The notes under the pieces were generated by a model, which had not been told where the DNA came from, ran no database searches, and worked only from the letters and a program-made list of their open reading frames with translations. From Colletes latitarsis (Eukaryota > Arthropoda > Insecta > Hymenoptera > Colletidae): DNA of 64,000 nt. Location of the stretch: positions 2,976,001 through 3,040,000 of the forward strand of contig NW_027488370.1 in the NCBI RefSeq assembly GCF_051014445.1. Reading direction: 5' to 3'. The translations under genes were made by a program, and so were the position numbers. Shown piece by piece: positions 35,480 to 49,151 of the stretch (positions are counted from its first letter, which is position 1; each line of letters starts with the position of its first letter).

Positions 35480-38400
35480 TCGATCAATATTTCAGAGGAT
35501 AACGCATGTTAGGTCTGGGATAGGTCTGGGATTTGCCCTCATCAGACTCATACTTTCGCACACTTCACATACTCGGTGAACAGATCCTGGGTTATTTTCT
35601 GGTTTGGATCACATAGTAATGTGGTACCACACTGAAAAAGTCGATTAAACCAGGTTCTGATCAATATCTTTGAGGATAACGCATGTTAGGTCTAGGTTAG
35701 GCCTGGGATTTGCCCTCACCAGGCTCATACTTTCGCGTTTCTCACATACGTGTTGAACAGATCCTGTGTTTTTTCTGGATTGGTTCACGTAGTAATGTGG
35801 TACCACACTGGAACATTCAATTAAACCTGGTCTTGATAAATATTTTAGAGGATAACGCATGTTAGGTTTGGGTTAGGTCTAGGATTTGCCCTCACCAGGC
35901 TCATACTTTCGCATATTTCTCATACTTCATGGCTAGATCCTGTGCTGTTTCTGGATTGTATCACGTAGTAATGAGGTACCACGCTGAAACAGTCAATTAA
36001 ACCTGGTTTCGATCAATATTTCAGAGGATAACGCAAGTTAGGTCTGGGATAGGTCTGGGATTTGCCCTCATCAGGCTCATACTTTCGCGTTTTTCACATA
36101 CGTGTTGAACAGATCCTGGGTTTTTTCCGGTGTGGGTCACGCAGTAGTGTGGTACCACACTGGAACATTCAATTAAACCTGGTCTTGATAAATATTTTAG
36201 AGGATAACGGATGTTAGGTTTGGGTTAGGTCTAGGATTTGCCCTCACCAGGCTCATACTTTCGCATTCTTCACATACTTGTTGAACGGATCCTGGGTTTT
36301 TTCTGGTTTGGGTCACGTAGTAATGTGGGACCACACTGAAACAATCAATTAAACCTGGTCATGATAAATATTTTAGAGGATAACGCATGTTAGGTCTGGG
36401 TTAGGTCTAGGATTTGCTCTCGTCAGGCTCATACTTTCGCATATTTCTCATACTTCATAGCTAGATCCTGGGCTGTTTCTGGATTGTATCACGTATTAAT
36501 GTGGTACCACGCTGAAACAGTCAATTAAACCTGGTTTCGATCAATATTTTGGAGGATAACGCAAGTTAGGTCTGGGATAGGTCTGGGATTCGCCCTCAGC
36601 AGGCTCATACTTTCGCTTTTTCACATACTTGTTGAACAGATCCTAGGTTTTTTCTGGCTTGGATCACGTAGTAGAGTGGTACCACACTGAAACAGTCCAT
36701 TAAACCTGGTTTGGATCAATATTTTAGAGGATAACGCATGTTAGGTCTAGGTCAGGTCTGGGATTTTCACTCATCAGACACATACTTCCGCATTCTTCAC
36801 ATACTTGCTGAACGGATCCTGGGTTTTTTCTGGTTTGGACCACGTAGTAATGTGGGACCACACTGAAACAATCAATTAAACCTGGTCTTGATAAATATTT
36901 CAGAGGATAACGCATGTTAGGTCTGGGATAGGTCTGGGATTTGCCCTCATCAGACTCATACTTTCGCACACTTCACATACTCGTTGAACAGATCCTGGGT
37001 TATTTTCTGGTTTGGATCACATAGTAATGTGGTACCACACTGAATCAGTCGATTAAACCAGGTTTCGATCAATATTTTTGAGGATAACGCATGTTAGGTC
37101 TAGGTTAGGCCTGGGATTTGCCCTCACCAGGCTCATACATTCGCGTTTCTCACATACGTGTTGAACAGATCCTGTGTTTTTTCTGGTTTGGATCACATAG
37201 TAATGTGGTACCACACTGGAACATTCAATTAAACCTGGTTTCGATCAATATTTCAGAGGATAACGCATGTTAGGTCTGGGATAGGTCTGGGATTTGCCCT
37301 CATCAGACTCATACTTTCGCACACTTCACATACTCGGTGAACAGATCCTGGGTTATTTTCTGGTTTGGATCACATAGTAATGTGGTACCACACTGAAAAA
37401 GTCGATTAAACCAGGTTCTGATCAATATCTTTGAGGATAACGCATGTTAGGTCTAGGTTAGGCCTGGGATTTGCCCTCACCAGGCTCATACTTTCGCGTT
37501 TCTCACATACGTGTTGAACAGATCCTGTGTTTTTTCTGGATTGGTTCACGTAGTAATGTGGTACCACACTGGAACATTCAATTAAACCTGGTCTTGATAA
37601 ATATTTTAGAGGATAACGCATGTTAGGTTTGGGTTAGGTCTAGGATTTGCCCTCACCAGGCTCATACTTTCGCATATTTCTCATACTTCATGGCTAGATC
37701 CTGTGCTGTTTCTGGATTGTATCACGTAGTAATGAGGTACCACGCTGAAACAGTCAATTAAACCTGGTTTCGTTCAATATTTTAGAGGATAACGCAAGTT
37801 AGGTCTGGGATAGGTCTGGGATTTGCCCTCATCAGGCTCATACTTTCGCGTTTTTCACATACGTGTTGAACAGATCCTGGGTTTTTTCCGGTGTGGGTCA
37901 CGCAGTAGTGTGGTACCACACTGGAACATTCAATTAAACCTGGTCTTGATAAATATTTTAGAGGATAACGGATGTTAGGTTTGGGTTAGGTCTAGGATTT
38001 GCCCTCACCAGGCTCATACTTTCGCATTCTTCACATACTTGTTGAACGGATCCTGGGTTTTTTCTGGTTTGGGTCACGTAGTAATGTGGGACCACACTGA
38101 AACAATCAATTAAACCTGGTCATGATAAATATTTTAGAGGATAACGCATGTTAGGTCTGGGTTAGGTCTAGGATTTGCTCTCGTCAGGCTCATACTTTCG
38201 CATATTTCTCATACTTCATAGCTAGATCCTGGGCTGTTTCTGGATTGTATCACGTATTAATGTGGTACCACGCTGAAACAGTCAATTAAACCTGGTTTCG
38301 ATCAATATTTTGGAGGATAACGCAAGTTAGGTCTGGGATAGGTCTGGGATTCGCCCTCAGCAGGCTCATACTTTCGCTTTTTCACATACTTGTTGAACAG

Positions 38401-38866
38401 ATCCTAGGTTTTTTCTGGCTTGGATCACGTAGTAGAGTGGTACCACACTGAAACAGTCCATTAAACCTGGTTTGGATCAATATTTTAGAGGATAACGCAT
38501 GTTAGGTCTAGGTCAGGTCTGGGATTTTCACTCATCAGACACATACTTCCGCATTCTTCACATACTTGCTGAACGGATCCTGGGTTTTTTCTGGTTTGGA
38601 CCACGTAGTAATGTGGGACCACACTGAAACAATCAATTAAACCTGGTCTTGATAAATATTTCAGAGGATAACGCATGTTAGGTCTGGGATAGGTCTGGGA
38701 TTTGCCCTCATCAGACTCATACTTTCGCACACTTCACATACTCGTTGAACAGATCCTGGGTTATTTTCTGGTTTGGATCACATAGTAATGTGGTACCACA
38801 CTGAATCAGTCGATTAAACCAGGTTTCGATCAATATTTTTGAGGATAACGCATGTTAGGTCTAGGA
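35480..38866 (+). repeat. Satellite block repeated at 1,761-bp spacing (10 monomers)
   Basis: Bases 35,480 to about 37,105 match 37,241 to about 38,866 nearly base for base. Markers include ATACTCGGTGAACAG, ATCAATATCTTTGAGG and CATAGCTAGATCC. One monomer near 36,008 versus 37,769 differs (TCAGAGG versus TTAGAGG). About 135 bp between the copies do not match at this offset. Confidence 0.85.
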
Positions 38867-38886
38867 TAGGTCGGGGTTTTTCACTC

Positions 38887-38902
38887 ATCAGACTCATACT
38901 TT
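38887..38902. other. Uninterrupted (empty) paralogue of the retrotransposon insertion site
   Basis: A single ATCAGACTCATACTTT lies in a stretch (about 38,690-39,350) collinear with both flanks of the element. On the left, GATAGGTCGGGGT(T/A)TTTCACTC corresponds to 24,590-24,612. On the right, CGCATTCTTCACATAC and GAACGGAACCTGGG correspond to sequence from 30,627. Offset to the right flank is 8,276 bp, 47 monomers. It confirms the duplication length and shows that insertion deleted nothing. Confidence 0.85.
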
Positions 38903-41900
38903 CGCATTCTTCACATACTTGTTGAACGGAACCTGGGTTTTTACTGGTTTGGATCACGTAGTAATGGTACCACACTGAAACATTCAATTAAACCTGGTCT
39001 TGGTAAATATTTTAGAGGATAACGCATGTTAGGTCTGGGTTAGGTCTAGGATTTGCCCTCATCAGGCTCATACTTTCGCATATTTCTCATACTTCATGGC
39101 TAGATCCTGGGCTGTTTCTGGATTGTATCACGTAGTAATGTGGTACCACGCTGAAACAGTCAATTAAACCTGGTTTCGTTCAATATTTTAGAGGATAACG
39201 CAAGTTAGGTCTGGGATAGGTCTGGGATTTGCCCTCATCAGGCTCATACTTTCGCGTTTTTCACATACATGTTGAACAGATCCTGGGTTTTTTCCGGTTT
39301 CGGTCACGTAGTAGTGTGGTACCACACTGAAACAGTCCATTAAACCTGGTTTGGATCAATATTTTAGAGGATAACGCATGTTAGGTCTAGGTTAGGTCTG
39401 GGATTTGCCCTCAACAGGCTCATACTTTCGCACACTTCACATACTCGTTGAACAGATCCTGCGTTATTTTCTGGTTTGGAACACATAATAATGCGGTACC
39501 ACACTGAATCAGTCGATTAAACCAGGTTTCGATCAATATTCTTGAGGATAACGCATGTTAGGTCTAGGATAGGCCTGGGATTTTCACTCATCAGACTCAT
39601 ACTTTCGCATTCTTCACATACGTGTTGAACGGATCCTGGGTTTTTTCTGGTTTGGATCACGTAGTAATGTGGGACCACACTGAAACAGTCAATTAAACCT
39701 GGTTTCGATCAATATTTTAGAGAATAATTCATGTTAGGTCTAGGTTAGGTCTGCGATTTGCTCCCATCAGGCTCATTCTTTCGCACACTTCACATACTCG
39801 TTGAACGGATCCTGTGTTTTCTCTGGCTTGGAACACATATTAATGCGGTACCACACTGAATCAGTCGATTAAACCAGGTTTCGATCAATATTTTTGAGGA
39901 TAACGCATGTTAGGTCTAGGATAGGCCTGGGATTTTCACACATCAGACTCATACTTTCGCATTCTTCACATACTTGTTGAACGAATCCTGGGTTTTTTCT
40001 GGTTTGGATCACGTAGTAATATGGTACCACACTGAAACAGTCGATTAAACCTGGTTTCGATTAATATTTTTGAGGATATCGCATGTTAGGTCTGGGACAG
40101 GTCTGGGATTTGCCCTCATCAGGCTCATACTTTCGCAGTTTTAACATGCATGTTGACCTGATCAAGGGTTTTTTCTGGTTTGGGTCACGTAGTAATGTGA
40201 TACCACACTGAAACAGTGGGTTAAACCAGGTTTCGATCAATATTTTTGAGGATAACGCATGTTAGGTCTAGGTCAGGCCTGGGATTTTCACTCATCAGAC
40301 TCATATTTTCGCATTCTTCACATACTTGTTGAACGGATCCTGGGTTTTTTCTGGTTTGGATCACGTAGTAATGTGGTACCACACTGAAACAGTCGATTAA
40401 ACCTGGTTTCGATCAATATTTTAGAGGATAACGCAAGTTAAGTCTGGGATTGGTCTGGGATTTGACCTCATCAGACACATACTTTCGCACACTTCACATA
40501 CTCGTTGAACAGATCCTGGGTTATTTTCTGGTTTGGATCACATAGTAATGTGGGACCACACTGGAACAGTCAATTAAACCATGTTTCGATCAATATTTTA
40601 GAGGATAACGCATGTTAGGTCTAGGTTTGGCCGGGGATTTTCACTCATCAGGCTCATACTTTCGCATATTTCTCATACTTCATGCCTAGATCCTGGGCTG
40701 TTTCTGGATTGTATCACATAGTAATGTGGTACCACGCTGAAACAGTCGATTAAACCTGGTTTCGATCAATATTTTAGAGGATAACGCAAGTTAAGTCTGG
40801 GATAGGTCTGGGATTTGACCTCATCAGACTCATACTTTCGCAGTTTTTCACATACTTGTTGAACAGATCCTGGGTTTTTTCTGGTTTGGATCACGTAGTA
40901 GTGTGGTACCACACTGAAACAGTCCATTAAACCTGGTTGCGATCAATATTTTAGAGGATAACGCATGTTAGGTCTGGGTTAGGTCTAGGATTTGCCCTCA
41001 TCAGGCTCATACTTTCGCATATTTCTCATACTTCATGGCTAGATCCTGGGCTATTTCTGGATTGCATCACGTAGTAATGTGGTACCACACTGAAACAGTC
41101 AATTAAACCTGGTTTTGATAAATATTTTAGAGAATAATTCATGTTAGGTCTAGGTTAGGCCCGGGATTTGCCCTCATCAGGGGCATCCTTTCGCAGTTTT
41201 AACATACATGTTGACCTGATCGAGGGTTTTTTCTGCTTTGGATCACGTAGCAAAGTGGTACCACACAGAAACAGTCCATTAAACCTGGTTTGGATCAATA
41301 TCTTAGAAGATAACGCAAGTTAGGTCTGGCATAGGTCTGGAATTCGCCCTCATCAGACTCATACTTTCGCGTTTTTCACATACTTGTTGACCTGACCGAG
41401 GGTTTTTTCTGCTTTGGATCACGTAGTAAAGTGGAACCACACTGAAACAGTCCATTAAACCTGGTTTGGATCAATATTTTAGAGGATAACGCATGTTAGG
41501 TCTAGGTTAGCCCTGGGATTATCACTCATCAGACTCATACTTTCGCATTCTTCACATACTTGTTGAACGGATCCTGGGTTTTTTCTGGTTTGGATCACAT
41601 AGTAATGTGGTACCACACTGAAACAGTCGATTAAACCAGGTTTCGATCAATATTTTTGAGGATAACGCATGTTAGGTCTAGGTTAGGCCTGGGATTTTCA
41701 CTCATCAGACTCATACTTTCGCATTCTTCACATACTTGTTGAACGGATCCTGGGCTTTTTCTAAATTGGATCACGTAGTAATGTGGGACCACACTGAAAC
41801 AATCAATTAAACCTGGTCTTGATAAATATTTTAGAGGATAGCGCATGTTAGGTCTGGGATATGTCTGGGATTTGCCCTCATCAGGCTCATACTTTCTCGT

Positions 41901-42751
41901 TTTTCACATACCTGTTGAACGGATCCTGGGTTTTCTCTGGTTTGGATCACATAGTAATGTGGTACCACACTGAAACGGTCAATTAAACCTGGTTTCGATC
42001 AATATTTTAGAGGATAACGCAAGTTAGGTCTAGGTTAGGCCTGGGATTTTCACTCATCAGACTCATACTTTCGCATTCTTCACATACTTGTTGAACGGAT
42101 CCTGGGTTTTTACTGGTTTGGATCACGTAGTAATGTGGTACCACACTGAAACATTCAATTAAACCTGGTCTTGATAAATATTTTAGAGGATAACGCATGT
42201 TAGGTCTGGGTAAGGTCTGGGATTTGCTCTCATCAGGCTCATTCTTTCGCAGATTTCTCATACTTCATGGCTAGATCCTGGACTGTTTCTGGATTGTATC
42301 ACGTAGTAATGTGGTACCACGCTGAAACAATCAATTAAACCTGGTCTTGATAAATATTTTAGAGGATAGTGCATGTTAGGTCTGGGATAGGTCTGGGATT
42401 TGACCTCATCAGACTCATACTTTCGCACACTTCACATACTCCTTGAACAGATCCTGGGTTATTTTCTGGATTGGATCACGTAGTAATGTGGTACCATCAC
42501 TGAAACAGTCAATTAAACCAGGTTTCGATCAATATTTTAGAGGATAACGCATGTTAGGTCTAGGTTAGGTCTGGGATTTTCACTCATCAGACTCATTCTT
42601 TCGCATTCTTCACATACTTGTCGAACGGATCCTGGTTTTTTTCTGGTTTGGATCACGTAGTAATGTGGTACCACACTGAAACAGTCGATTAAACCTGGTT
42701 TCGATCAATATTTTAGAGAATAATTCATGTTAGGTCTAGGTTAGGTCTGGG

Positions 42752-44159
42752 ATTTGCTCTCATCAGGCTCATTCTTTCGCAGATTTCTCATAATTCATGG
42801 CTAGATCCTGGACTGTTTCTGGATTGTATCACGTAGTAATGTGGTACCACGCTGAAACAGTCGATTAAACCTGGTTTCGATCACTATTTTAGAGGATAAC
42901 GCAAGTTAAGTCTGGGATAGGTCTGGGATTTGACCTCATCAGACTCATACTTTCGCACACTTCACATACTCGTTGAACAGATCCTGGGTTATTTTCTGGT
43001 TTGGATCACATAGTAATGTGGTACCACACTGAAGCAGTCGATTAAACCAGGTTTCGATCAATATTTTAGAGGATAACGCAAGTTAGGTCTGGGATAGGTC
43101 TGGGATTTGACCTCATCAGACTCATACTTTCGCATTCTTCACATACTTGTTGAACGGATCCTGGGTTTTTTCTGGTTTGGATCACGTAGTAATGTGGGAC
43201 CACACTGAAACAGTCAATTAAACCTGGTTTCGATCAATATTTTAGAGAATAATTCATGTTAGGTCTAGGTTAGGTCTAGGATTTACTCTCATCAGGCTCA
43301 TTCTTTCGCATATTACTGATACTTGATGGCTAGATCCTGGGCTTTTTCTGGATTGGATCACGTAGTAATGTGGGACCACACTGAAACAATTAATTAAACC
43401 TGGTCTTGATAAATATTTTAGAGGATAACGCATGTTAGGTTTGGGTTAGGTCTAGGATTTGCTCTCATCAGGCTCATTCTTTCGCAGATTTCTCATACTT
43501 CATGGCTAGATCCTGGACTGTTTCTGGATTGTATCACGTAGTAATGTGGTACCACGCTGAAACAGTCGATTAAACCTGGTTTCGATCACTATTTTAGAGG
43601 ATAACGCAAGTTAAGTCTGGGATAGGTCTGGGATTTGACCTCATCAGACTCATACTTTCGCACACTTCACATACTCGTTGAACAGATCCTGGGTTATTTT
43701 CTGGTTTGGATCACATAGTAATGTGGTACCACACTGAAGCAGTCGATTAAACCAGGTTTCGATCAATATTTTAGAGGATAACGCAAGTTAGGTCTGGGAT
43801 AGGTCTGGGATTTGACCTCATCAGACTCATACTTTCGCATTCTTCACATACTTGTTGAACGGATCCTGGGTTTTTTCTGGTTTGGATCACGTAGTAATGT
43901 GGGACCACACTGAAACAGTCAATTAAACCTGGTTTCGATCAATATTTTAGAGAATAATTCATGTTAGGTCTAGGTTAGGTCTAGGATTTACTCTCATCAG
44001 GCTCATTCTTTCGCATATTACTGATACTTGATGGCTAGATCCTGGGCTTTTTCTGGATTGGATCACGTAGTAATGTGGGACCACACTGAAACAATCAATT
44101 AAACCTGGTCTTGATAAATATTTTAGAGGATAACGCATGTTAGGTTTGGGTTAGGTCTA
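42752..44159 (+). repeat. 704-bp block duplicated in tandem (4 monomers)
   Basis: Bases 42,752-43,455 and 43,456-44,159 are abutting near-identical copies. Shared rare markers are TTTCGCAGATTTCTCATA, GATCCTGGACTG, ATCACTATTTTAGAGG and CATATTACTGATACTTG. One difference is TAATTCATGG versus TACTTCATGG. Confidence 0.85.
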
Positions 44160-47100
44160 GGATTTGCCCTCATCGGGCTCATACTTTCGCATATTTCTCA
44201 TACTTCATGGCTAGATCCTGGGCTGTTTCTGGATTGTATCACGTAGTAATGTGGGACCACACTGAAACAATCAATTAAACCTGGTCTTGATAAATATTTT
44301 AGAGGATAGCGCATGTTAGGTCTGGGATAGGTCTGGGATTTGCCCTCATCAGACTCATACTTTCGCACACTTCACATACTCATTGAACAGATCCTGGGTT
44401 ATTTTCTGGTTTGGATCACATTGTAATGTGGTACCACACTGAAACAGTCGATTAAACCAGGTTTCGATCAATACTTTTCAGGATAACGCATGTTAGGTCT
44501 GGGTTAGGTCTAGGATTTGCTCTTGTCAGGCTCATACTTTCGCATATTTCTCATACTTCATGGCTAGATCCTGGGCTATTTCTGGATTGGATCACGTAGT
44601 AATGTGATACCACACTGAAACATTCAATTAAACCTGGTCTTGAGAAATATTTTAGAGGATAACGCATGTTAGGTTTGGGTTAGGTCTAGGATTTGCCCTC
44701 ATCGGGCTCATACTTTCGCATATTTCTCATACTTCATGGCTAGATCCTGGGCTGTTTCTGGATTGTATCACGTAGTAATGTGGTACCACGCTGAAATAGT
44801 CAATTAATCCTGGTTTCGATAAATATTTTAGAGGATAACGCATGTTAGGTCTGGGATAGGTCTGGGAATCGCCCTAATCAGGCTCATACTTTCGCGTTTT
44901 TCACGTACTTGTTGAACTGATCCTGGGTTTTTTCTGGTTTCGATCACGTAGTAATGTGGTACCACACTGAAACAGTCGATTAAACCTGGTTTCGATCCAT
45001 ATTTTAGAGGATAACGCAAGTTAGGTCTGGGATAGGTCTGGGATTTGACCTCATCAGACTCATACTTTCGCACACTTCACATACTCCTTGAACAGATCCT
45101 GGGTTATTTTCTGGATTGGATCACGTAGTAATGTGGTACCATCACTGAAACAGTCAATTAAACCAGGTTTCGATCAATATTTTAGAGGATAACGCATGTT
45201 AGGTCTAGGTTAGGTCTGGGATTTTCACTCATCAGACTCATTCTTTCGCATTCTTCACATACTTGTTGAACGGATCCTGGTTTTTTTCTGGTTTGGATCA
45301 CGTAGTAATGTGGTACCACACTGAAACAGTCGATTAAACCTGGTTTCGATCAATATTTTAGAGAATAATTCATGTTAGGTCTAGGTTAGGTCTGGGATTT
45401 GCTCTCATCAGGCTCATTCTTTCGCATATTTCTCATACTTCATGGCTAGATCCTGGGCTTTTTCTGGATTGTATCACGTAGTAATGTGGTACCACACTGA
45501 AACATTCAATTAAACCTGGTCTTGATAAATATTTTAGAGGATAATGCATGTTAGGTTAGGGTTAGGTCTAGGATTTGCTCTCATCAGGCTCATTCTTTCG
45601 CAGATTTCTCATACTTCATGGCTAGATCCTGGACTGTTTCTGGATTGTATCACGTAGTAATGTGGTACCACGCTGAAACAGTCGATTAAACCTGGTTTCG
45701 ATCACTATTTTAGAGGATAACGCAAGTTAAGTCTGAGATAGGTCTGGGATTTGACCTCATCAGACTCATACTTTCGCGTTTTTCACATACTTGTTGAACA
45801 GATCCAGGGTTTTTTCTGGTTTGGATCACGTACGAGTGTGGTACCACACTGAAACAGTCCATTAAACCTGGTTGCCATCAATATCTTAGAGGATAACACA
45901 TGCTAGGTCTGGATTAGGTCTAGGATTTGCCCTCATCAGGCTCATTCTTTCGCATATTTCTCAAACTTGATGGCTAGATCCTGGGCTTTTTCAGGATTGT
46001 ATCACGTAGTAATGTGGTACCACACTGAAACATTCAATTAAACCTGGTCTTGATAAATATTTCAGAGGATAACGCATGTTAGGTTTGGGTTAGGTCTAGG
46101 ATTTGCCCTCATCAGACTCATACTTTCGCATTCTTCACATGCTTGTTGAACGGATCCTGGGTTTTTTCTGGTTTGGATCACATAGTAATGTGGTACCACA
46201 CTGAAACTTTCAATTAAACCTGGTCTTGATAAATATTTTAGAGAATAACGCATGTTAGGTCTGGGTTAGGTCTAGGATTTGCCCTCATCAGGCTCATACT
46301 TTCGCATATTTCTCATACTCCATGGCTAGATCCTGGGCTATTTCTGGATTGGATCACGTAGTAAAGTGGTACCACACAGAAACGTTCAATGAAACCTGGT
46401 CTGGATAAATATTTTCGAGGATAACGCATGTTAGGTCAAGGTTAGGTCTAAGATTTGCACTCATCAGTCTCGCAGTTTCGCGTTTTTCACATACTTGTTG
46501 AACAGATCCTGGGTTTTTTCTGGCTTGGATCACGTAGTAATGTGGTACCACACTGAAACATTCAATTAAACCTGGTCTTGATAAATATTTTACAGGATAA
46601 CGCATGCTAGGTCTGGGTTACGTCTGTGATTTGCCCTCATCAGGGTCATACTTTCGCAGTTTTAACATGCATGTTGACCTGATCGAGGGTTTTCTTTGCT
46701 TTGGATAACGTAGTAATGTGGTACCACACTGAAACATTCAATTAAACCTGGTCTTGATAAATATTTTAGAGGATAACGCATGTTAGGTTTAGGTTAGGTC
46801 TAGGATTTGCCCTCATCAGACTCATACTTTCGCATTCTTCACATACATGTTGAACGGATCCTGGGTTTTTTCTGGTTTGGATCACGTAGTAATGTGGGAC
46901 CACACTGAAACAATCAATTAAACCTGGTCTTGATAAATATTTTAGAGGATAACGCATGTTAGGTCTGGGTTAGGTCTAGGATGTGCCCTCGTCAGGCTCA
47001 TACTCTCGCATATTTCTCATACTTCATGGCTAGATCCTGGGCTATTTCTGGATTGGATCACGTAGTAATGTGGTACCACACTGAAAGAGTCAATTAAACC

Positions 47101-47800
47101 TGGTTTCGCTCAATATTTTAGAGGTTAACGCAAGTTAGGTCTGGGATAGGTCTGGGATTTGCCCTCATCAGGCTCAGACTTTCGCGTTTTTCACATACTT
47201 GCTGAACAGATACTTGGTTTTTTCAGGTTTGGGTCACGTAGTAGTGTGATGCCACACTGAAACAGTCGATTAAACCTGGTTTCGATCAATATTTTTGAGG
47301 ATAACGCATGTTAGGTCTGGGTTAGGCCGGGGAATTTCACTCATCAGACACATACTTTCGCATTCTTCACATACTTGTTGAACGGATCCTGGGTTTTTAC
47401 TGGTTTGGATCACGTAGTAATGTGGTACCACACTGAAACATTCAATTAAACCTGGTCTTGATAAATATTTTAGAGGATAACGCATGTTAGGTCTGGGTTA
47501 GGCCGGGGAATTTCTCTCATCAGACACATACTTTCGCATTCTTCACATACTTGTTGAACGGATCCTGGGTTTTTACTGGTTTGGATCACGTAGTAATGTG
47601 GTACCACACTGAAACATTCAATTAAACCTGGTCTTGATAAATATTTTAGAGGATAACGCATGTTAGGTCTGGGTAAGGTCTGGGATTTGCTCTCATCAGG
47701 CTCATTCTTTCGCAGATTTCTCATACTTCATGGCTAGATCCTGGACTGTTTCTGGATTGTATCACGTAGTAATGTGGTACCACGCTGAAACAGTCGATTA

Positions 47801-47900
47801 AACCTGGTTTCGATCACTATTTTAGAGGATAACGCAAGTTAAGTCTGGGATAGGTCTGGGCTATTTCTGGATTGGATCACGTAGTAAAGTGGTACCACAC
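47801..47900 (+). repeat. Truncated monomer (about 61 bp deleted)
   Basis: TAGGTCTGGG at 47,851-47,860 runs directly into CTATTTCTGGATTGG, skipping the end of one unit and the first 9 bp of the next. CTGGG occurs at both ends of the missing piece, so slippage or end joining at that microhomology is likely. The spacing of a shared marker (46,354 to 47,877) is 1,523 bp, exactly 9 x 176 minus 61. Confidence 0.85.
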
Positions 47901-48623
47901 AGAAACATTCAATGAAACCTGGTCTGGATAAATATTTTCGAGGATAACGCATGTTAGGTCAAGGTTAGGTCTAAGATTTGCACTCATCAGTCTCGCAGTT
48001 TCGCGTTTTTCACATACTTGTGGAACAGATCCAGCGTTTTTTCTGGTTTGGATCACGTAGTAGTGTGGTACCACACTGAAACAGTCCATTAAACCTGGTT
48101 GCCATCAATATCTTAGAGGATAACACATGCTAGGTCTGGATTAGGTCTAGGATTTGCCCTCATCAGGCTCATACTTTCGCATATTTCTCATACTCCATGG
48201 CTAGATCCTGGGCTATTTCTGGATTGGATCACGTAGTAAAGTGGTACCACACAGAAACATTCAATGAAACCTGGTCTGGATAAATATTTTCGAGGATAAC
48301 GCATGTTAGGTCAAGGTTAGGTCTAAGATTTGCCCTCATCAAGCTCACAGTTTCGCGTTTTTCACATACTTGTTGAACAGATCCTGGGTTTTTTCTGGCT
48401 TGGATCACGTAGTAATGTGGTACCACACTGAAATATTCAATTAAACCTGGTCTTGATAAATATTTTAGAGGATAACGCATGTTAGGTCTGGGTTACGTCT
48501 GTGATTTGCCCTCATCAGGGTCATACTTTCGCAGTTTTAACATGCATGTTGACCTGATCGAGGGTTTTCATTGCTTTGGATCACGTAGTAAAGTGGTACC
48601 ACACTAAAACAGTCAATTAAACC

Positions 48624-49151
48624 TGGTTTCGATCAATATTTTCGAGGATAACGCATGTTAGGTCTATGTTAGCCCTGGGATTTTCACTCATCAGACTCAT
48701 ACTTTCGCATTCTTCACATACTTGTTGAACTGATCCTCGGTTTTTTCTGGTTTGGATCACGTAGTAATGTGGTACCACACTGAAACAGTCGATTAAACCT
48801 GGTTTCGATCAATAATTTAGAGGATAACGCATGTTAGGTCTATGTTAGCCCTGGGATTTTCACTCATCAGACTCATACTTTCGCATTCTTCACATACTTG
48901 TTGAACTGATCCTGGGTTTTTTCTGGTTTGGATCACGTAGTAATGTGGTACCACACTGAAACAGTCGATTAAACCTGGTTTCGATCAATATTTTAGAGGA
49001 TAACGCATGTTAGGTCTATGTTAGCCCTGGGATTTTCACTCATCAGACTCATACTTTCGCATTCTTCACATACTTGTTGAACTGATCCTCGGTTTTTTCT
49101 GGTTTGGATCACGTAGTAATGTGGTACCACACTGAAACAGTCGATTAAACC
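48624..49151 (+). repeat. Three consecutive near-identical monomers
   Basis: TTAGGTCTATG followed by TTAGCCCTGGG recurs at exactly 176-bp steps (marker at 48,665, 48,841 and 49,017). Elsewhere adjacent monomers are usually of different subtypes. The same triplet recurs at 50,956, 51,132 and 51,308, as part of a 2,291-bp block duplication. Confidence 0.88.
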
